A stretch of 64,000 bases of DNA from positions 62,001-126,000 of the forward strand of contig NZ_LFLZ01000018.1 of the NCBI RefSeq assembly GCF_001189845.1. Direction: 5' to 3'. Positions within the stretch are counted from its first letter, which is position 1. The number at the start of each line of letters is the position of its first letter. The notes beneath the pieces are model-generated. The model searched no databases. It worked only from the letters and a program-made list of their open reading frames with translations, and was not told where the DNA came from. Source of the stretch: Bradyrhizobium tropiciagri. Lineage in GTDB: Bacteria; Pseudomonadota; Alphaproteobacteria; Rhizobiales; Xanthobacteraceae. Shown here in pieces: positions 52,471-62,422 of the stretch. Position numbers and translations under genes: made by a program.

Positions 52471-54054
52471 TCAGCGGACAGGAGGCCCATTTTCGCTGAC
52501 CCGCTGCGCCGTGGCGGCGGGCGCGTCGTCGAGGACGCATTTGCGCCAGTCGTTGGATGCGCAGTTGGTCGGCCATCCGCCGCCGAGCGCCATGAACAGG
52601 GCGGCGCTGTCCGAAAGGCGCGTCGCCTGCGCCTGAACGCGGACCACCGCGGCCGTCAGGTAGACTTGCTGGGCATTGAGCACGACGACCTGGCTGACCT
52701 GCCCGAGGGCAAGCTGCTTCTGAATGATGTCGAGGCTGGCCTTGGCGGCGAGTTCGGCCTTGACCGCAGCCTGCAGGGCGCGCGCGTCGGCCTGCAGGCT
52801 GCGCAGGGCGTCGGCGACGTTCTGCATCGCCGTGACCACAGCCTGCCGATACAGCGCGTCGGCCTGGTCCACCGCGGCCTCCGCGGCCTTCTGCTTGTGG
52901 TAGAGCGTCAGGCCATCGAAGATCGGCTGGGTCGCGCTCGCCGCGATGGCGTAGAAGCTGGTTCCCGGCGTGAACAATTCGGCCAGGGTGAAGGCGGTGG
53001 CTCCGGTATTTCCAGTGATCGTGATGTTGGGCAACCGCGCCGCGATCGCCACGCCGATCTGGGCGTTCGTCGAATGCAGTAGCGCCTCCGCGGCCCTGAC
53101 GTCCGGACGCTGGCGTATCATCTTGCTCGGCAGGCTCACCGGCAGGTTTGCGGGGAGCGCGAGGAGGTCGAGCGTAAACTTTTGCAGGATCTCGTCAGCC
53201 GAGAATTGCCCGGCCAGCGAGGTCAGCAGGTCGCGCTGAACCGCGAGCTGCTTTTCCAGCGGCGGCAGCAACTGCTCGGACTGGGCCAGCGCGGCCTCCT
53301 GCGCCAGCACGTCGACCTGGGCGGCGCTGCCTGCGTTGAACTGGTTCTTCACGATCTCCAGGATGCCGCGTTCGATCTTCACGACGCGCTGGATCGCGCC
53401 GATCTGGCCCCGAAGCGACGCTTCCTGGATCGCCGCGGTGACGACATTGGCTGTCAGCGTCAGGTAGGCCGCTTCCAGCTGGAACAGTTGCTGCTCGGAG
53501 ATCGCGTCGAGACTCTCGACCGCGCGAACATTCTGGCCCCAGATGTCGGGGACGAAACTGACGTTCAATTGCGCGGTATGCAGCGAGAACACCGAAGGGG
53601 ACTGGCCGCCCGGGCCCGAGCTCGACGCGCCGGAAATCTGCTGCTGCGACGGCGTGTAGTTCGCACCGATTTGCGGGAAGAACAGCCCGCGCTGGGCCAG
53701 CGCGTTGTATTGCGCGATCCTGATCGACGCTTCAGCCGCCTGCAGGGAGGGGTTGTGCTCGACCGACATTTTGATCAACTCGTCGAGCGGCTTCGACCGG
53801 AATGCCGTCCACCATCGCAGCGACACGTCCTCGCCGCTGACGAAATGCTGCTTCGGTACGCTGGGGCTCCCGGCGTTGGTGCTGGGGGAGGCCAACTTCT
53901 CCGGTGTGTAGCGATCGACGTCTGGAGCGGCCGGCGGCACGAAATTCGGACCGACCGCGCAGCTCGCAAGCATGAGGGCTGCGGCCGCTACCGCCAGCGC
54001 GCGCATGGGGACGGCGGCTGCGTGGCGAGACATTTTTGCGCTGAGGGCGTGCAT
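52471..54054 (-). CDS. RND efflux outer membrane factor (NodT family lipoprotein)
   Basis: 527 residues. Lipobox LASCAVGPNF near residues 29-38 predicts a lipoprotein anchored TolC-like channel. Two outer membrane efflux repeats follow, marked by PSLQAAEASIRIAQYN and RQRPDVRAAEALLHSTNAQIGVA. It follows the RND permease gene by 12 bp in the order adaptor-permease-outer membrane factor. Exports the pump's substrate across the outer membrane. Confidence 0.92.
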   Translation of the reverse strand: MHALSAKMSRHAAAVPMRALAVAAAALMLASCAVGPNFVPPAAPDVDRYTPEKLASPSTNAGSPSVPKQHFVSGEDVSLRWWTAFRSKPLDELIKMSVEHNPSLQAAEASIRIAQYNALAQRGLFFPQIGANYTPSQQQISGASSSGPGGQSPSVFSLHTAQLNVSFVPDIWGQNVRAVESLDAISEQQLFQLEAAYLTLTANVVTAAIQEASLRGQIGAIQRVVKIERGILEIVKNQFNAGSAAQVDVLAQEAALAQSEQLLPPLEKQLAVQRDLLTSLAGQFSADEILQKFTLDLLALPANLPVSLPSKMIRQRPDVRAAEALLHSTNAQIGVAIAARLPNITITGNTGATAFTLAELFTPGTSFYAIAASATQPIFDGLTLYHKQKAAEAAVDQADALYRQAVVTAMQNVADALRSLQADARALQAAVKAELAAKASLDIIQKQLALGQVSQVVVLNAQQVYLTAAVVRVQAQATRLSDSAALFMALGGGWPTNCASNDWRKCVLDDAPAATAQRVSENGPPVR

Positions 54055-54066
54055 GACTGGGCGCCT

Positions 54067-57000
54067 CTAATGCGCTGCTTCGGGCGGCGTCGCGGCAGCC
54101 GTCTCGTCGAGCGAAGCAACACGCTCGCGCGACAGGAATATCTTGCGCAACGCCGGTGCGACGATCAGAAGCAACAGCGGGCCGATGAACATGCCGCCGA
54201 CTACGACCGTCGCAAGCGGCCGTTGCACCTGACTGCCGATGCCATGCGACAGCGCGGCCGGGAACAGACCAACACCCGCGGACAGCGCGGTCATCAGCAT
54301 CGGCCGCATGCGTTGCTCGGCGCCGTTGAACACCGCCTCTGCGATGCTCATGCCCGAGGCCCGCAATTCGCGGAAATAGGTGATGTTGAGGATGCCGTCC
54401 ATGACCGCGACGCCGAACAGCGAAATGAAGCCGATCGCGGCCGAGATCGAGAAATCGAGCCCGGCGAGGAACAGCGCGATCAGGCCGCCGCCGACCGCGA
54501 AGGGAATGCCGGCCAGCGCCAGCAGACTGTCGCCCAGCGAGTTGAACAGGCTGTAGAGCAGCACGAAGATCAGCAGCAGTGTCACAGGCACGACGATCAA
54601 CAGGCGCGCCTTGGCGGCCTGGAGATTGTCGAACTCGCCGGACCAGATCATCCGGTAACCGACCGGGAGCTGCACGGCCTCGGCGACGCGCGTCTGCGCC
54701 TCCGCAACCGTGCTGCCGAGATCGCGGCCGCGCACGCTGAACTTGATCGGGATGTAGCGCTGGCTGCGCTCGCGATAGATGAACGCGGCGCCGGTATCGA
54801 GCGAGATGTCGGCGAGCTCGCTCAGGGGGATGTAAGCGTTGGTACCTGATGGTGTCTGGTAGGCGACCTTGATCTCGCGCACCTCGTCGATGCTCTGGCG
54901 AAACTTGGGATCGAGCCGCACCACCACGCCGAACTGCCGGTCGCCCTCGAGCACCGGCGTCGCGCTGGTGCCGCCGAGCGCAGCCTGCACCACGGTCGTG
55001 ACGTCGCCTGTATTGAGACCGTAGCGCGCGGTCTTCTCCCGGTTGACCTTGATGTTGAGGTTGGGCTGCCCGACCAGATGGAAGATGCCGAGGTCGGCAA
55101 CGCCGCGGATCTTGGCCATCTCCTGCGCGACCTTGGTCGCGAGCTGTTCGAGCACGGTAAGGTTCGGGCCGATGATCTTGACCGAGTTCGCGCCCTTGAC
55201 GCCCGACAGCGCCTCCTCGACGTTATCCTGAATGTACTGCGAGAAGTTGAAGGTGACGCCGGGCAGTTCCTCGTCGAACTCCTTCTGCAATTCCTCGGTG
55301 AGCTTTTCCTTGGTCAGACCGGGCGGCCATTGGTCGAACGGCTTGATCGGCGCGAACAGCTCGACGTTCGAGAATGGCGAGGCGTCGCTGCCGTTGTCGG
55401 GACGACCGTGCTGGGACACCACCGTGACGATCTCGGGATGACGCAGCAGGATCTCACGCATCTTGCGGGTCGGTTCGGTGCCGGCGTCGAGCGACATCGT
55501 CGGCGGCATCGAGGCGCGGATCCAGAAATTGCCTTCCTCGAGCGCAGGCAGGAATTCGCTGCCGAGCTGGCTCGCGGCAAGGCCGCTGAGCCCGAGGAAA
55601 ATGACGCCGGCCGCGATCGCGACGCGCAGATGCGTCAGCGACCAGCGCAGCACCGGCGTGTAGGCCTTGCGCAGCGAGCGCACGATGATGGTTTCGGTTT
55701 CCTGGATATGCCGTGGCAGCAGCAGCGATGCCAGAACCGGCGTCACCGTGAAGGTCGCCAGCAGCGCACCGGCGAGCGCGTAGCCGTAGGTTCGCGCCAT
55801 CGGTCCGAAGATCTGGCCTTCGACGCCCTGCATGGTGAACAGCGGCACGAACGCGGTCACCGTGATGGCCGCGGTGAAGAACACCGCCTTGTCGACCTGC
55901 AATGCGCTGACGAAGATCATGCGCAGCCGCTCGGTCCAGCCTGGCGCGGGCTGGCCGTTGCGCGTGGTCGGATCGCCTCCCCAGTAGCCCTCGGCGAGGT
56001 TCTGCAGCACGCGCAGCCGGTTCTCCGGGCTGGACTGGAAGTTACGGAAGATGTTCTCCATCATGATGACGGCGGAATCGACGATGATGCCGAAGTCAAC
56101 GGCGCCAAGCGATAGCAGGTTGGCGTCCTCGCCCTGCAGCACCAGGATGATGATCGCGAAGAACAGCGCGAACGGGATGTTGGCGCTGACGATCAGCGCG
56201 CTGCGCAGGTCGCCCAGGAACACCCACTGGATCACGAATACCAGCAGGCAGCCGAACATCAGGTTGTGCAGCACGGTGTGGGTCGTGACGCTGACCAGCG
56301 AGGTGCGATCGTAATACGGGACGATCTTGACACCGGGCGGCAGCGTGCCGTCGCTGTTGATCTTGGCGACTTCCTCCTGGACCTTCGGCACGATGTCGTT
56401 GGTATGTTGGGTGCGACCCATGACGACGATCGCCGCGGCGACGTCGTCGCTCTTGTCCTTTCCTGCGATGCCGAGCCGCGGCACATAGCCGACCGAAACC
56501 TTGGCGACGTCCTTGATCTGGATCGGCAGTCCGCTGGATTGCGTCAGAACGACGTTCTCGATGTCCCGGACCCGGTAGCCTTTGGTGACATCGTCCTCGC
56601 CGCCGGAATTGATCAGGCCGATGCCGCGGATGTTGACGGATTGCTGGCCGATCGCGATCTCGCGGCCGCCGACATTGACGTTGGAATTGCCGAGCGCGCT
56701 GATCAGCTGCGGCACGGTGATGTTATAGGCCTCGAGCTTTGCAAGATCGGCGTCGACGTTGAACTGCTTGGTGGTGCCGCCCCAGGAGTTGATCTGCACG
56801 ACACCCGGTATCGTCATCAGCCGGCGGGCGACGACGTAATCCTGCAGCGTCCTGAGATTGGTCAGGCCGAAATTCGGCGGACCGACCAGCTGGTAGCGGT
56901 AGATCTCGCCGACCAGGCTCGATTGCTGGATCTGCGGGATCTGGTTGCCGGGAAGCTGGACGTTCTGCGTGAGGTTGTTGGTGGCCTGCGAGAGCGCGAA

Positions 57001-57312
57001 ATAGTAATCGACGCCGTATTTGAAGGTGACGCGCACGAACGACAGGCCGTAGAACGAGGTCGAGCGGATGTTGACCACGCCCGGCGTCGAGTACAGCCCG
57101 ACCTCCATCGGGATCGTGTAGTACTTCTCCATCTCCTCGGCGGAGAGGCCGGCGGCCTGCGCGGTGATCTCGAGGATGACGGGCGCCGGGTTCGGATATG
57201 CCTCGATGTTCAGCTTGGCGAACGCGGCGAATCCTGCGGCGCAGAACACGGCAAGGCCGAGCACGATGACGGCGCTTCGGGTCAGACCGAATTGAAGGAG
57301 GCTCTTGATCAA
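54067..57312 (-). CDS. Heavy-metal-type RND efflux permease (CzcA/CusA family)
   Basis: 1081 residues, full length. The fourth transmembrane helix region reads GAVDFGIIVDSAVIMMEN, with the two Asp and the Glu that mark the proton relay of heavy-metal RND pumps. N-terminal YPNPAPVILEITAQAAGLSAEEMEKYYTIP is also of that class. Porter domains and the second helix bundle (AAIGFISLFGVAVMDG) are complete. Metal (Co/Zn/Cd/Ni or Cu/Ag) is likely, but the exact ion cannot be read off; some relatives export organics. Confidence 0.92.
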   Translation of the reverse strand: MIKSLLQFGLTRSAVIVLGLAVFCAAGFAAFAKLNIEAYPNPAPVILEITAQAAGLSAEEMEKYYTIPMEVGLYSTPGVVNIRSTSFYGLSFVRVTFKYGVDYYFALSQATNNLTQNVQLPGNQIPQIQQSSLVGEIYRYQLVGPPNFGLTNLRTLQDYVVARRLMTIPGVVQINSWGGTTKQFNVDADLAKLEAYNITVPQLISALGNSNVNVGGREIAIGQQSVNIRGIGLINSGGEDDVTKGYRVRDIENVVLTQSSGLPIQIKDVAKVSVGYVPRLGIAGKDKSDDVAAAIVVMGRTQHTNDIVPKVQEEVAKINSDGTLPPGVKIVPYYDRTSLVSVTTHTVLHNLMFGCLLVFVIQWVFLGDLRSALIVSANIPFALFFAIIILVLQGEDANLLSLGAVDFGIIVDSAVIMMENIFRNFQSSPENRLRVLQNLAEGYWGGDPTTRNGQPAPGWTERLRMIFVSALQVDKAVFFTAAITVTAFVPLFTMQGVEGQIFGPMARTYGYALAGALLATFTVTPVLASLLLPRHIQETETIIVRSLRKAYTPVLRWSLTHLRVAIAAGVIFLGLSGLAASQLGSEFLPALEEGNFWIRASMPPTMSLDAGTEPTRKMREILLRHPEIVTVVSQHGRPDNGSDASPFSNVELFAPIKPFDQWPPGLTKEKLTEELQKEFDEELPGVTFNFSQYIQDNVEEALSGVKGANSVKIIGPNLTVLEQLATKVAQEMAKIRGVADLGIFHLVGQPNLNIKVNREKTARYGLNTGDVTTVVQAALGGTSATPVLEGDRQFGVVVRLDPKFRQSIDEVREIKVAYQTPSGTNAYIPLSELADISLDTGAAFIYRERSQRYIPIKFSVRGRDLGSTVAEAQTRVAEAVQLPVGYRMIWSGEFDNLQAAKARLLIVVPVTLLLIFVLLYSLFNSLGDSLLALAGIPFAVGGGLIALFLAGLDFSISAAIGFISLFGVAVMDGILNITYFRELRASGMSIAEAVFNGAEQRMRPMLMTALSAGVGLFPAALSHGIGSQVQRPLATVVVGGMFIGPLLLLIVAPALRKIFLSRERVASLDETAAATPPEAAH

Positions 57313-57357
57313 GGTGCTGCACTACTCTTGAGCGGACCTGGGCGCGGTCGGCACGGG

Positions 57358-58572
57358 CTAGCCGCTGGCCGCGTTGGCGAACTTGTTGCTGAGGAAGATC
57401 GCGCCGGTGGAGGCGACCTTCTCGCCGGCCGCGAGGCCGCTGAGGATTTGGCGCCAGCCGTCCTGCTCCATGCCGATCGTCACCGAGCGGCGGTCGAACT
57501 TGCGTCCGTCGGTCGTGACCCACACCGTCATCGTCCCGTCGCCTTCACGCACGATGGCATCCAGCGGAACGCTCACCGACAGTTTCGGCGGCTCGGTTTC
57601 GATGGTGAAGCTCGCCAGCATGCCGGCGCGCAGCTTGTGCTGGGGATCGTCGATCACCGAACGCACCAGCTGGCGGTGCGAGTTCGGATCGATGTTGAGG
57701 CCAAGCGTCGTCACGCGGCCGCGAAACACCTCGTTCGGATAGGCCGGCACCCGCACCTCGACCGGCTGGCCGATCCGGTAGGAGGGGGCATCGGTCTCGA
57801 TCACATTGGCGACCATCCACATCGTCGAGATGTCGGCCAGCGAATAGGGCGCCGGCGCATTGCCGGGTTGCACGAAGAGACCCGGCGCGGCATTGCGGGC
57901 AATGATCCGGCCGGAGATCGGGCTCGGCACCACCAGGATGGAATCGACCTTGCGGTCGGCGACGATGCGATCGATCTCGGCATCGGTCTTGCCGAAGATG
58001 CGCACCGCGTCGCGGCCGGCCTTGTAGTTGCCCTCGGCGGTCTGCTGATCCGACGTCGCCTGGTCGACGTCCTTCTGCGCACCGCCGCCGGTCTTCAGCA
58101 GCTGCCTGACCCGCGCCAGCGTCCTGGTCTGCAGTTCGAGCACGCCGGCCGAGGCGAGCAGCGACGATTCGGCCTGCAACAGATCGGGGCTGTCGATGGT
58201 GAACAGCCTGTCGCCCTTCGTCACCTCGTCACCGACGTTGAGCGGCGTGTCGACGATCCTGCCGGGATTCGACGTAAACGCCTGCACCAGCATGTTCTGG
58301 TTGAAGTCGATCGAGCCGACTGCGTTCTTCAGTGTCCGGAACGAGCGCTGCTCGGCGGCCATGACCTTCATTGCGGCCGCCTGCTTGTCGTTCAACGCAA
58401 CGTATTGCTGCTCGACATTGACATCCTGCGGCGCGGTCTCCTGCACGGCCTTGGCGCTCACGATACCATCGGCTCGCGTCGTGAGCCACGCGCCGGCGAG
58501 AAGCGCCGCCAGCACCGGCATCGCCGCAAAGCCCATAAATCTCATTCGAAATGACATCTCTTGCCCGGCCAA
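57358..58572 (-). CDS. RND efflux periplasmic adaptor
   Basis: 404 residues with one N-terminal anchor helix (GFAAMPVLAALLAGAWL). HlyD-type hairpin and lipoyl halves are visible: GRIVDTPLNVGDEVTKGDRLFTIDSP, long helical ALARVRQLLKT region, then SGRIIARNAAPGLFVQPG. It joins the permease to the outer membrane channel. First gene of the efflux operon; the divergent two-component genes upstream probably control it. Confidence 0.9.
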   Translation of the reverse strand: MAGQEMSFRMRFMGFAAMPVLAALLAGAWLTTRADGIVSAKAVQETAPQDVNVEQQYVALNDKQAAAMKVMAAEQRSFRTLKNAVGSIDFNQNMLVQAFTSNPGRIVDTPLNVGDEVTKGDRLFTIDSPDLLQAESSLLASAGVLELQTRTLARVRQLLKTGGGAQKDVDQATSDQQTAEGNYKAGRDAVRIFGKTDAEIDRIVADRKVDSILVVPSPISGRIIARNAAPGLFVQPGNAPAPYSLADISTMWMVANVIETDAPSYRIGQPVEVRVPAYPNEVFRGRVTTLGLNIDPNSHRQLVRSVIDDPQHKLRAGMLASFTIETEPPKLSVSVPLDAIVREGDGTMTVWVTTDGRKFDRRSVTIGMEQDGWRQILSGLAAGEKVASTGAIFLSNKFANAASG

Positions 58573-58950
58573 TACTGCATGAAGGCCCCGCGCAGGAGAC
58601 GAGGTCTTGCCGCATGGTGGGCCGTCGTCGATCTCCCGGTGAGAGCGGATGAACAGTTATCAGGGCTAGCTGACGCCAGCCTTACATTCGCCCTTTTCGG
58701 CGGTGGGCGGGATCGGCGAATTTTGATTGCGGCGGGTGCAGGTTTATCTATTTTGCGTGGGGACAGGAGCGGCCCCGCATAGCCAAAACATAGCGCCGTC
58801 AGCGGCAATTCAGGCGCTGTGCTCAATTGCGTGTCGTTTGCTTATCGGGCTTGCTCAACGCGCGATCTGTTGCGGATTTGTCGCTTGGCTGGCGCATCTC
58901 AACAAGGTGTGCAAACAGAAGGCCGGTCGAATGAAGACAGGAATGCCGCG
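58573..58950. promoter_or_regulatory. Divergent promoter region between efflux operon and two-component genes
   Basis: 378 bp without a credible gene. The AT-richer part around 58730-58760 (gattgcggcgggtgcagg, tttatctattttgcg) looks promoter-like. No strong palindrome or direct repeat for the response regulator was evident by eye. Confidence 0.4.
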
Positions 58951-59625
58951 ATGCGCCTTCTGATCGTCGAGGATAACGTCGAACTCTCGCGACTGCTTGC
59001 CAGCGGGCTGATGGCGGCGGGGTACGAGTCCGATATCGTCAACAGCGTCGCGGAGGCGCGCGATGCGCTGCGCAGCGTCAGCTATGCTGCCATGATCCTC
59101 GATCTCGGTCTGCCCGACGGCGATGGCCTGTCGGTGCTGTCGGAGCTGCGCCGCAAGAGCGACCCGCTGCCGGTCCTGGTGCTGACCGCGCGCAACGGGC
59201 TGCAAGACCGGGTCAACGGCCTGCGCAGCGGCGCGGACGACTATCTGGCGAAACCGTTCGCGCTGGAAGAGCTGGTGGCGCGGCTCGAAGCCATCCTGCG
59301 CCGGCCCGGCCAGCTGCTCGGCTCGTCGCTGAAGCTCGCCAATCTCGTCTACGACACCGAGAGCAAGCAGGTGTTCGTCGACGGCGCGCCACACGTGTTC
59401 TCGGCGCGTGAGACGTCGGTGCTCGAGATCCTACTGCGGCGGCAGGGACGGGTGGTGCCGAAGAAGAATGTCGAAGATCATATCTTCGGCCTGTCGGGCG
59501 AGGTCGCCTCGAATGCGGTCGAGGTCTACGTGTCGCGGCTGCGCAAGCTGCTCAGCGAGCACGACGCCAAGATCGTGATCCACACCATCCGCGGCGTCGG
59601 CTATCTGATGGCGGAGGAGAAATAG
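58951..59625 (+). CDS. OmpR-family response regulator
   Basis: 224 residues from ATG 58951; longer in-frame extension is unlike the family. Receiver: acidic pair near residues 7-8 (IVEDN), phospho-acceptor Asp51 (ILDLGLPDGDG), Lys in YLAKPF. C-terminal winged helix with ETSVLEILLRRQGRVVPK and VEVYVSRLRKLL. Two base pairs before the kinase gene. Likely controls the divergent RND efflux operon in response to its substrate. Confidence 0.93.
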   Translation: MRLLIVEDNVELSRLLASGLMAAGYESDIVNSVAEARDALRSVSYAAMILDLGLPDGDGLSVLSELRRKSDPLPVLVLTARNGLQDRVNGLRSGADDYLAKPFALEELVARLEAILRRPGQLLGSSLKLANLVYDTESKQVFVDGAPHVFSARETSVLEILLRRQGRVVPKKNVEDHIFGLSGEVASNAVEVYVSRLRKLLSEHDAKIVIHTIRGVGYLMAEEK

Positions 59626-59627
59626 GG

Positions 59628-60965
59628 GTGGTGTTCCGCTTCACGTCGCTGACTTCGCGGATCGTGTTTCTGCACATCGTGGCGGTCGCGGTCGCCGCGA
59701 TCTTCCTGCCGCTGCTGCTGCTGTGGCTCTTGAACTCGGAGATCAACCAGCTGCATCGCGAAGCGATGCGCGATCAGGCGGCCGATCTCGGCCAGAACCT
59801 CTCGGTCGATTCCGCCGGCAAGGTCGTGCTCAACCTGCCGGACAGCCTGAGAGGGCTCTATTCCGACGCCTATGGCCGCTACCGCTACGACATCTACGAT
59901 GCGGACGACAATCTGCTGTTTTCGTCGCATCGCACGCCGCCGCGGCTGCCGGTTTCGGCGGACCGGATTTCCGGCGCCAGCGTCACCCAGCTCGTCGGCG
60001 GCGAGACGCTGCGCATCCAGGTCGCCGAGGACCTGTCGCATCGCGACGTCATCATCGACGACATCGTCTCCAATTTCTTCCGGCGGGTAGGCTGGATCAC
60101 CATCCCGATCCTGCTGATCCTGCTTGCAACCGACATCCTGATCTTCCGCCGCGCCGTGATTCCGCTGTTGCGCGCCTCGGAGGAGGCGAGGAGCATCGGG
60201 CCGGCCAGGACCGACATCCGCCTTCCGACGGACGGGATTCCGAGCGAGATCCTGCCGCTGGTGACCGCCGTCAACCAGGCCTTCGACCGTCTGGAGGATG
60301 GATTTCACGTGCAGCGCCAGTTCACGGCCGATGCCGCGCATCAGCTACGCACTCCGCTCGCGATCCTGAGGACCCGGATCGAGACGCTGGATATCAGCAA
60401 GGGGACCAAGGAGCTGCATGCCGACATCGAGAGCATGAGCCGTATCGTCAGCCAGCTGCTCGAGATCGCCGAGCTCGATACGCTGGTGCTGGACCCGGGC
60501 GAGACCGCGGACCTTCGCGCCGTGTGCGCCGAGGTGGTCGGCTCGATCGCGCCCTACGCCCTGGCGCAGCAGAAGGATATCGCGCTGCGCGGCACCGACG
60601 GTCCGGTGCGGGTCAAGGGCAATGCCGAGATGCTGCAGCGCGCGATCTTCAACCTGGCGGAGAACGCCATCAAGTACACCGCCGACGCGACCTCGGTCGA
60701 TGTCGAGGTGCATGAGGACGGTTCGGTGCAGGTGCGGGACTGCGGGCCCGGCATCGCGCCCGCCGAGCAGGGCCTGGTGTTCCAGCGCTTCTGGCGCGGC
60801 GATCGTCAGCGCCACCGCACCGATGGTGCCGGGCTCGGGCTCTCGATTGTCCGCGGCGTCGTCGACGATCACGACGCGACCATCAAGGTCGAGAACCTGC
60901 CGTCCGGCGGTGCCCAGTTCACGCTGAGCTTCCGCCTTGCCAAGGCGGAGCCGGCGACCGCCTGA
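59628..60965 (+). CDS. Sensor histidine kinase (TctE/QseC-like)
   Basis: 445 residues from GTG 59628. Two transmembrane helices (about 17-35 and 155-175) flank a periplasmic sensor domain (TctE N-terminal-like, YGRYRYDIYDADDNLLF). HAMP-like linker, then H box DAAHQLRTPLAILRTRIETL near 239, N box NLAENAIKYTAD, G1 VRDCGPGIAPAEQ and G2 GAGLGLSIVRGVV. Partner of the preceding regulator. The sensor may detect a metal or a carboxylate. Confidence 0.92.
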   Translation: MVFRFTSLTSRIVFLHIVAVAVAAIFLPLLLLWLLNSEINQLHREAMRDQAADLGQNLSVDSAGKVVLNLPDSLRGLYSDAYGRYRYDIYDADDNLLFSSHRTPPRLPVSADRISGASVTQLVGGETLRIQVAEDLSHRDVIIDDIVSNFFRRVGWITIPILLILLATDILIFRRAVIPLLRASEEARSIGPARTDIRLPTDGIPSEILPLVTAVNQAFDRLEDGFHVQRQFTADAAHQLRTPLAILRTRIETLDISKGTKELHADIESMSRIVSQLLEIAELDTLVLDPGETADLRAVCAEVVGSIAPYALAQQKDIALRGTDGPVRVKGNAEMLQRAIFNLAENAIKYTADATSVDVEVHEDGSVQVRDCGPGIAPAEQGLVFQRFWRGDRQRHRTDGAGLGLSIVRGVVDDHDATIKVENLPSGGAQFTLSFRLAKAEPATA

Positions 60966-61008
60966 GAGGCCCGGTCAGTGACGTCCGTCGTGCCGCGGCC
61001 CGGCCGGT

Positions 61009-62298
61009 TTACTTCACCTTGCCGTTGGACAGGTCCATGATCATGCGCGTGGTCAGATACAGGCGCGGCACGATGCTGTTGATCTGCACGTATTCGGCAT
61101 CGTTGGAGTGCGCGCCAAAGCCCGACAGACCCATGCCTTCGACCACGGCGCCCTTGGTCTTGAGCGCGGCGAAGGCTGCGTCGGTGCCGCCGCCCGTGGC
61201 CCTTTCGGCGACGTTCATCGACAGGCCCAGTTTCTGATAGATCGCCTTGCCGTGGCCGGCCACACTACGCGAGGCGTCGTTGGCCTCGAGCGGCGGACGG
61301 CGCACCTCGAACTTCACGTCGACCTTGGAGTCGGGCAGCAGGCGGTTCTTGATCTTGTCCTGTAGCGCCTTCTCGAGCTCGTCGAAATCGGACACCTTGA
61401 GCGCACGCGCATCGGCCTGCGCCGTGGCTTCGGCGGGGATCACGTTGCGGTTGGTGCCGGATTTCGAAACCGTCCAGTTCAGCTTCAGGCCCTGCTCGGG
61501 CTTGGACAGGTCCTTCATCTGCAGCACCTGGTGCGACAGTTCGTAGAGCGCGTTGACGCCGCCCTCGGGCCTTGCTCCCGCATGCGACGACTTGCCATGC
61601 ACCGTGAGATAGGCCGAGCCGATGCCGCTGGTGGCGAGGCGGAGCGTGCCGTTGGCGTCGCTGCCCTCAAACGAGAACACGGTGTCCTGCTCCGCGGCGA
61701 GGCGGGTGATGGTGCTGCGCCAGCCGGGCGACGAGATCTCCTCGTCGCCATTGATGAGCACGGTGAGCGTGCCGTAATCCTTGAAGTTCAGCTTCTGCAG
61801 CAGCGCCACGGTGTGGATGATGGTGGCGATGCCCTGCTTGTCGTCGGCGATGCCGAGCCCATAGGCCTTGTCGCCGTCGATGCGGAACGGCTGGTCCTTC
61901 AGCATGTCCTTGAGATAGACCGTGTCCATGTGCGCGATCAGCATGATCTTCGCGCTGCCGGTGCCCTTGAAGACGGCCTGCACGGCCGGGCCGATCTTCT
62001 CGGGCGTGTCGTCGAGGCGATAGATGTCGGTGGTCTGCAGGATGTCGACCGTGCCGCCGAGCTGCTTGAGCTGGCCGGCGATGCGCGCGGCGATCTGGTT
62101 GAGGCCGTCGATGTCCTTGCTGCCGGATTCGATCTGCACGAGGTCGCGCAGGGTATCGAGCAGCGGCTGCTGCTCCTGTTGCGCCAGCGCGCGAACATCG
62201 GCCGCCGGCGCCGCGTTCGCGACGGTCGCGGCAAAGGCCAGGCCAAGGGATGCGACGAGCGGGCGAACGAACGAGCGGGTGGGGCGCGGTTGGGGCAT
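61009..62298 (-). CDS. Secreted M20-family metallopeptidase (glutamate carboxypeptidase type)
   Basis: 429 residues from the ATG at 62298 with a signal peptide to about ANAAPAAD (residue 28). Zinc ligands and catalytic residues visible: IAHMDTVYL, GIADDKQGIATI, NGDEEISSPG (Glu pair) and GFGAHSNDAEYV. The dimerisation domain SKSSHAGARPEG-like segment is present. Closest in style to carboxypeptidase G2, which removes C-terminal glutamate from folates and peptides. Confidence 0.9.
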   Translation of the reverse strand: MPQPRPTRSFVRPLVASLGLAFAATVANAAPAADVRALAQQEQQPLLDTLRDLVQIESGSKDIDGLNQIAARIAGQLKQLGGTVDILQTTDIYRLDDTPEKIGPAVQAVFKGTGSAKIMLIAHMDTVYLKDMLKDQPFRIDGDKAYGLGIADDKQGIATIIHTVALLQKLNFKDYGTLTVLINGDEEISSPGWRSTITRLAAEQDTVFSFEGSDANGTLRLATSGIGSAYLTVHGKSSHAGARPEGGVNALYELSHQVLQMKDLSKPEQGLKLNWTVSKSGTNRNVIPAEATAQADARALKVSDFDELEKALQDKIKNRLLPDSKVDVKFEVRRPPLEANDASRSVAGHGKAIYQKLGLSMNVAERATGGGTDAAFAALKTKGAVVEGMGLSGFGAHSNDAEYVQINSIVPRLYLTTRMIMDLSNGKVK

Positions 62299-62422
62299 GG
62301 GCGGCGATCTGTGAGTTCGAGGACGGTCCGGGCCTCGTCTATTCACAGGCTGCTTGGCCGCCGTCAACAGCCGCAGCATGCCTCGCTTCCGCGAGACATG
62401 CCTGAACGAGGCCGAAAGCCGG

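Noticed and set aside
56266..58554. 762-codon frame opposite the RND permease and adaptor genes
   Set aside because: It is antisense to two clearly recognisable proteins, is His/Arg/Asp-rich and has no domain; a typical GC-rich shadow frame.
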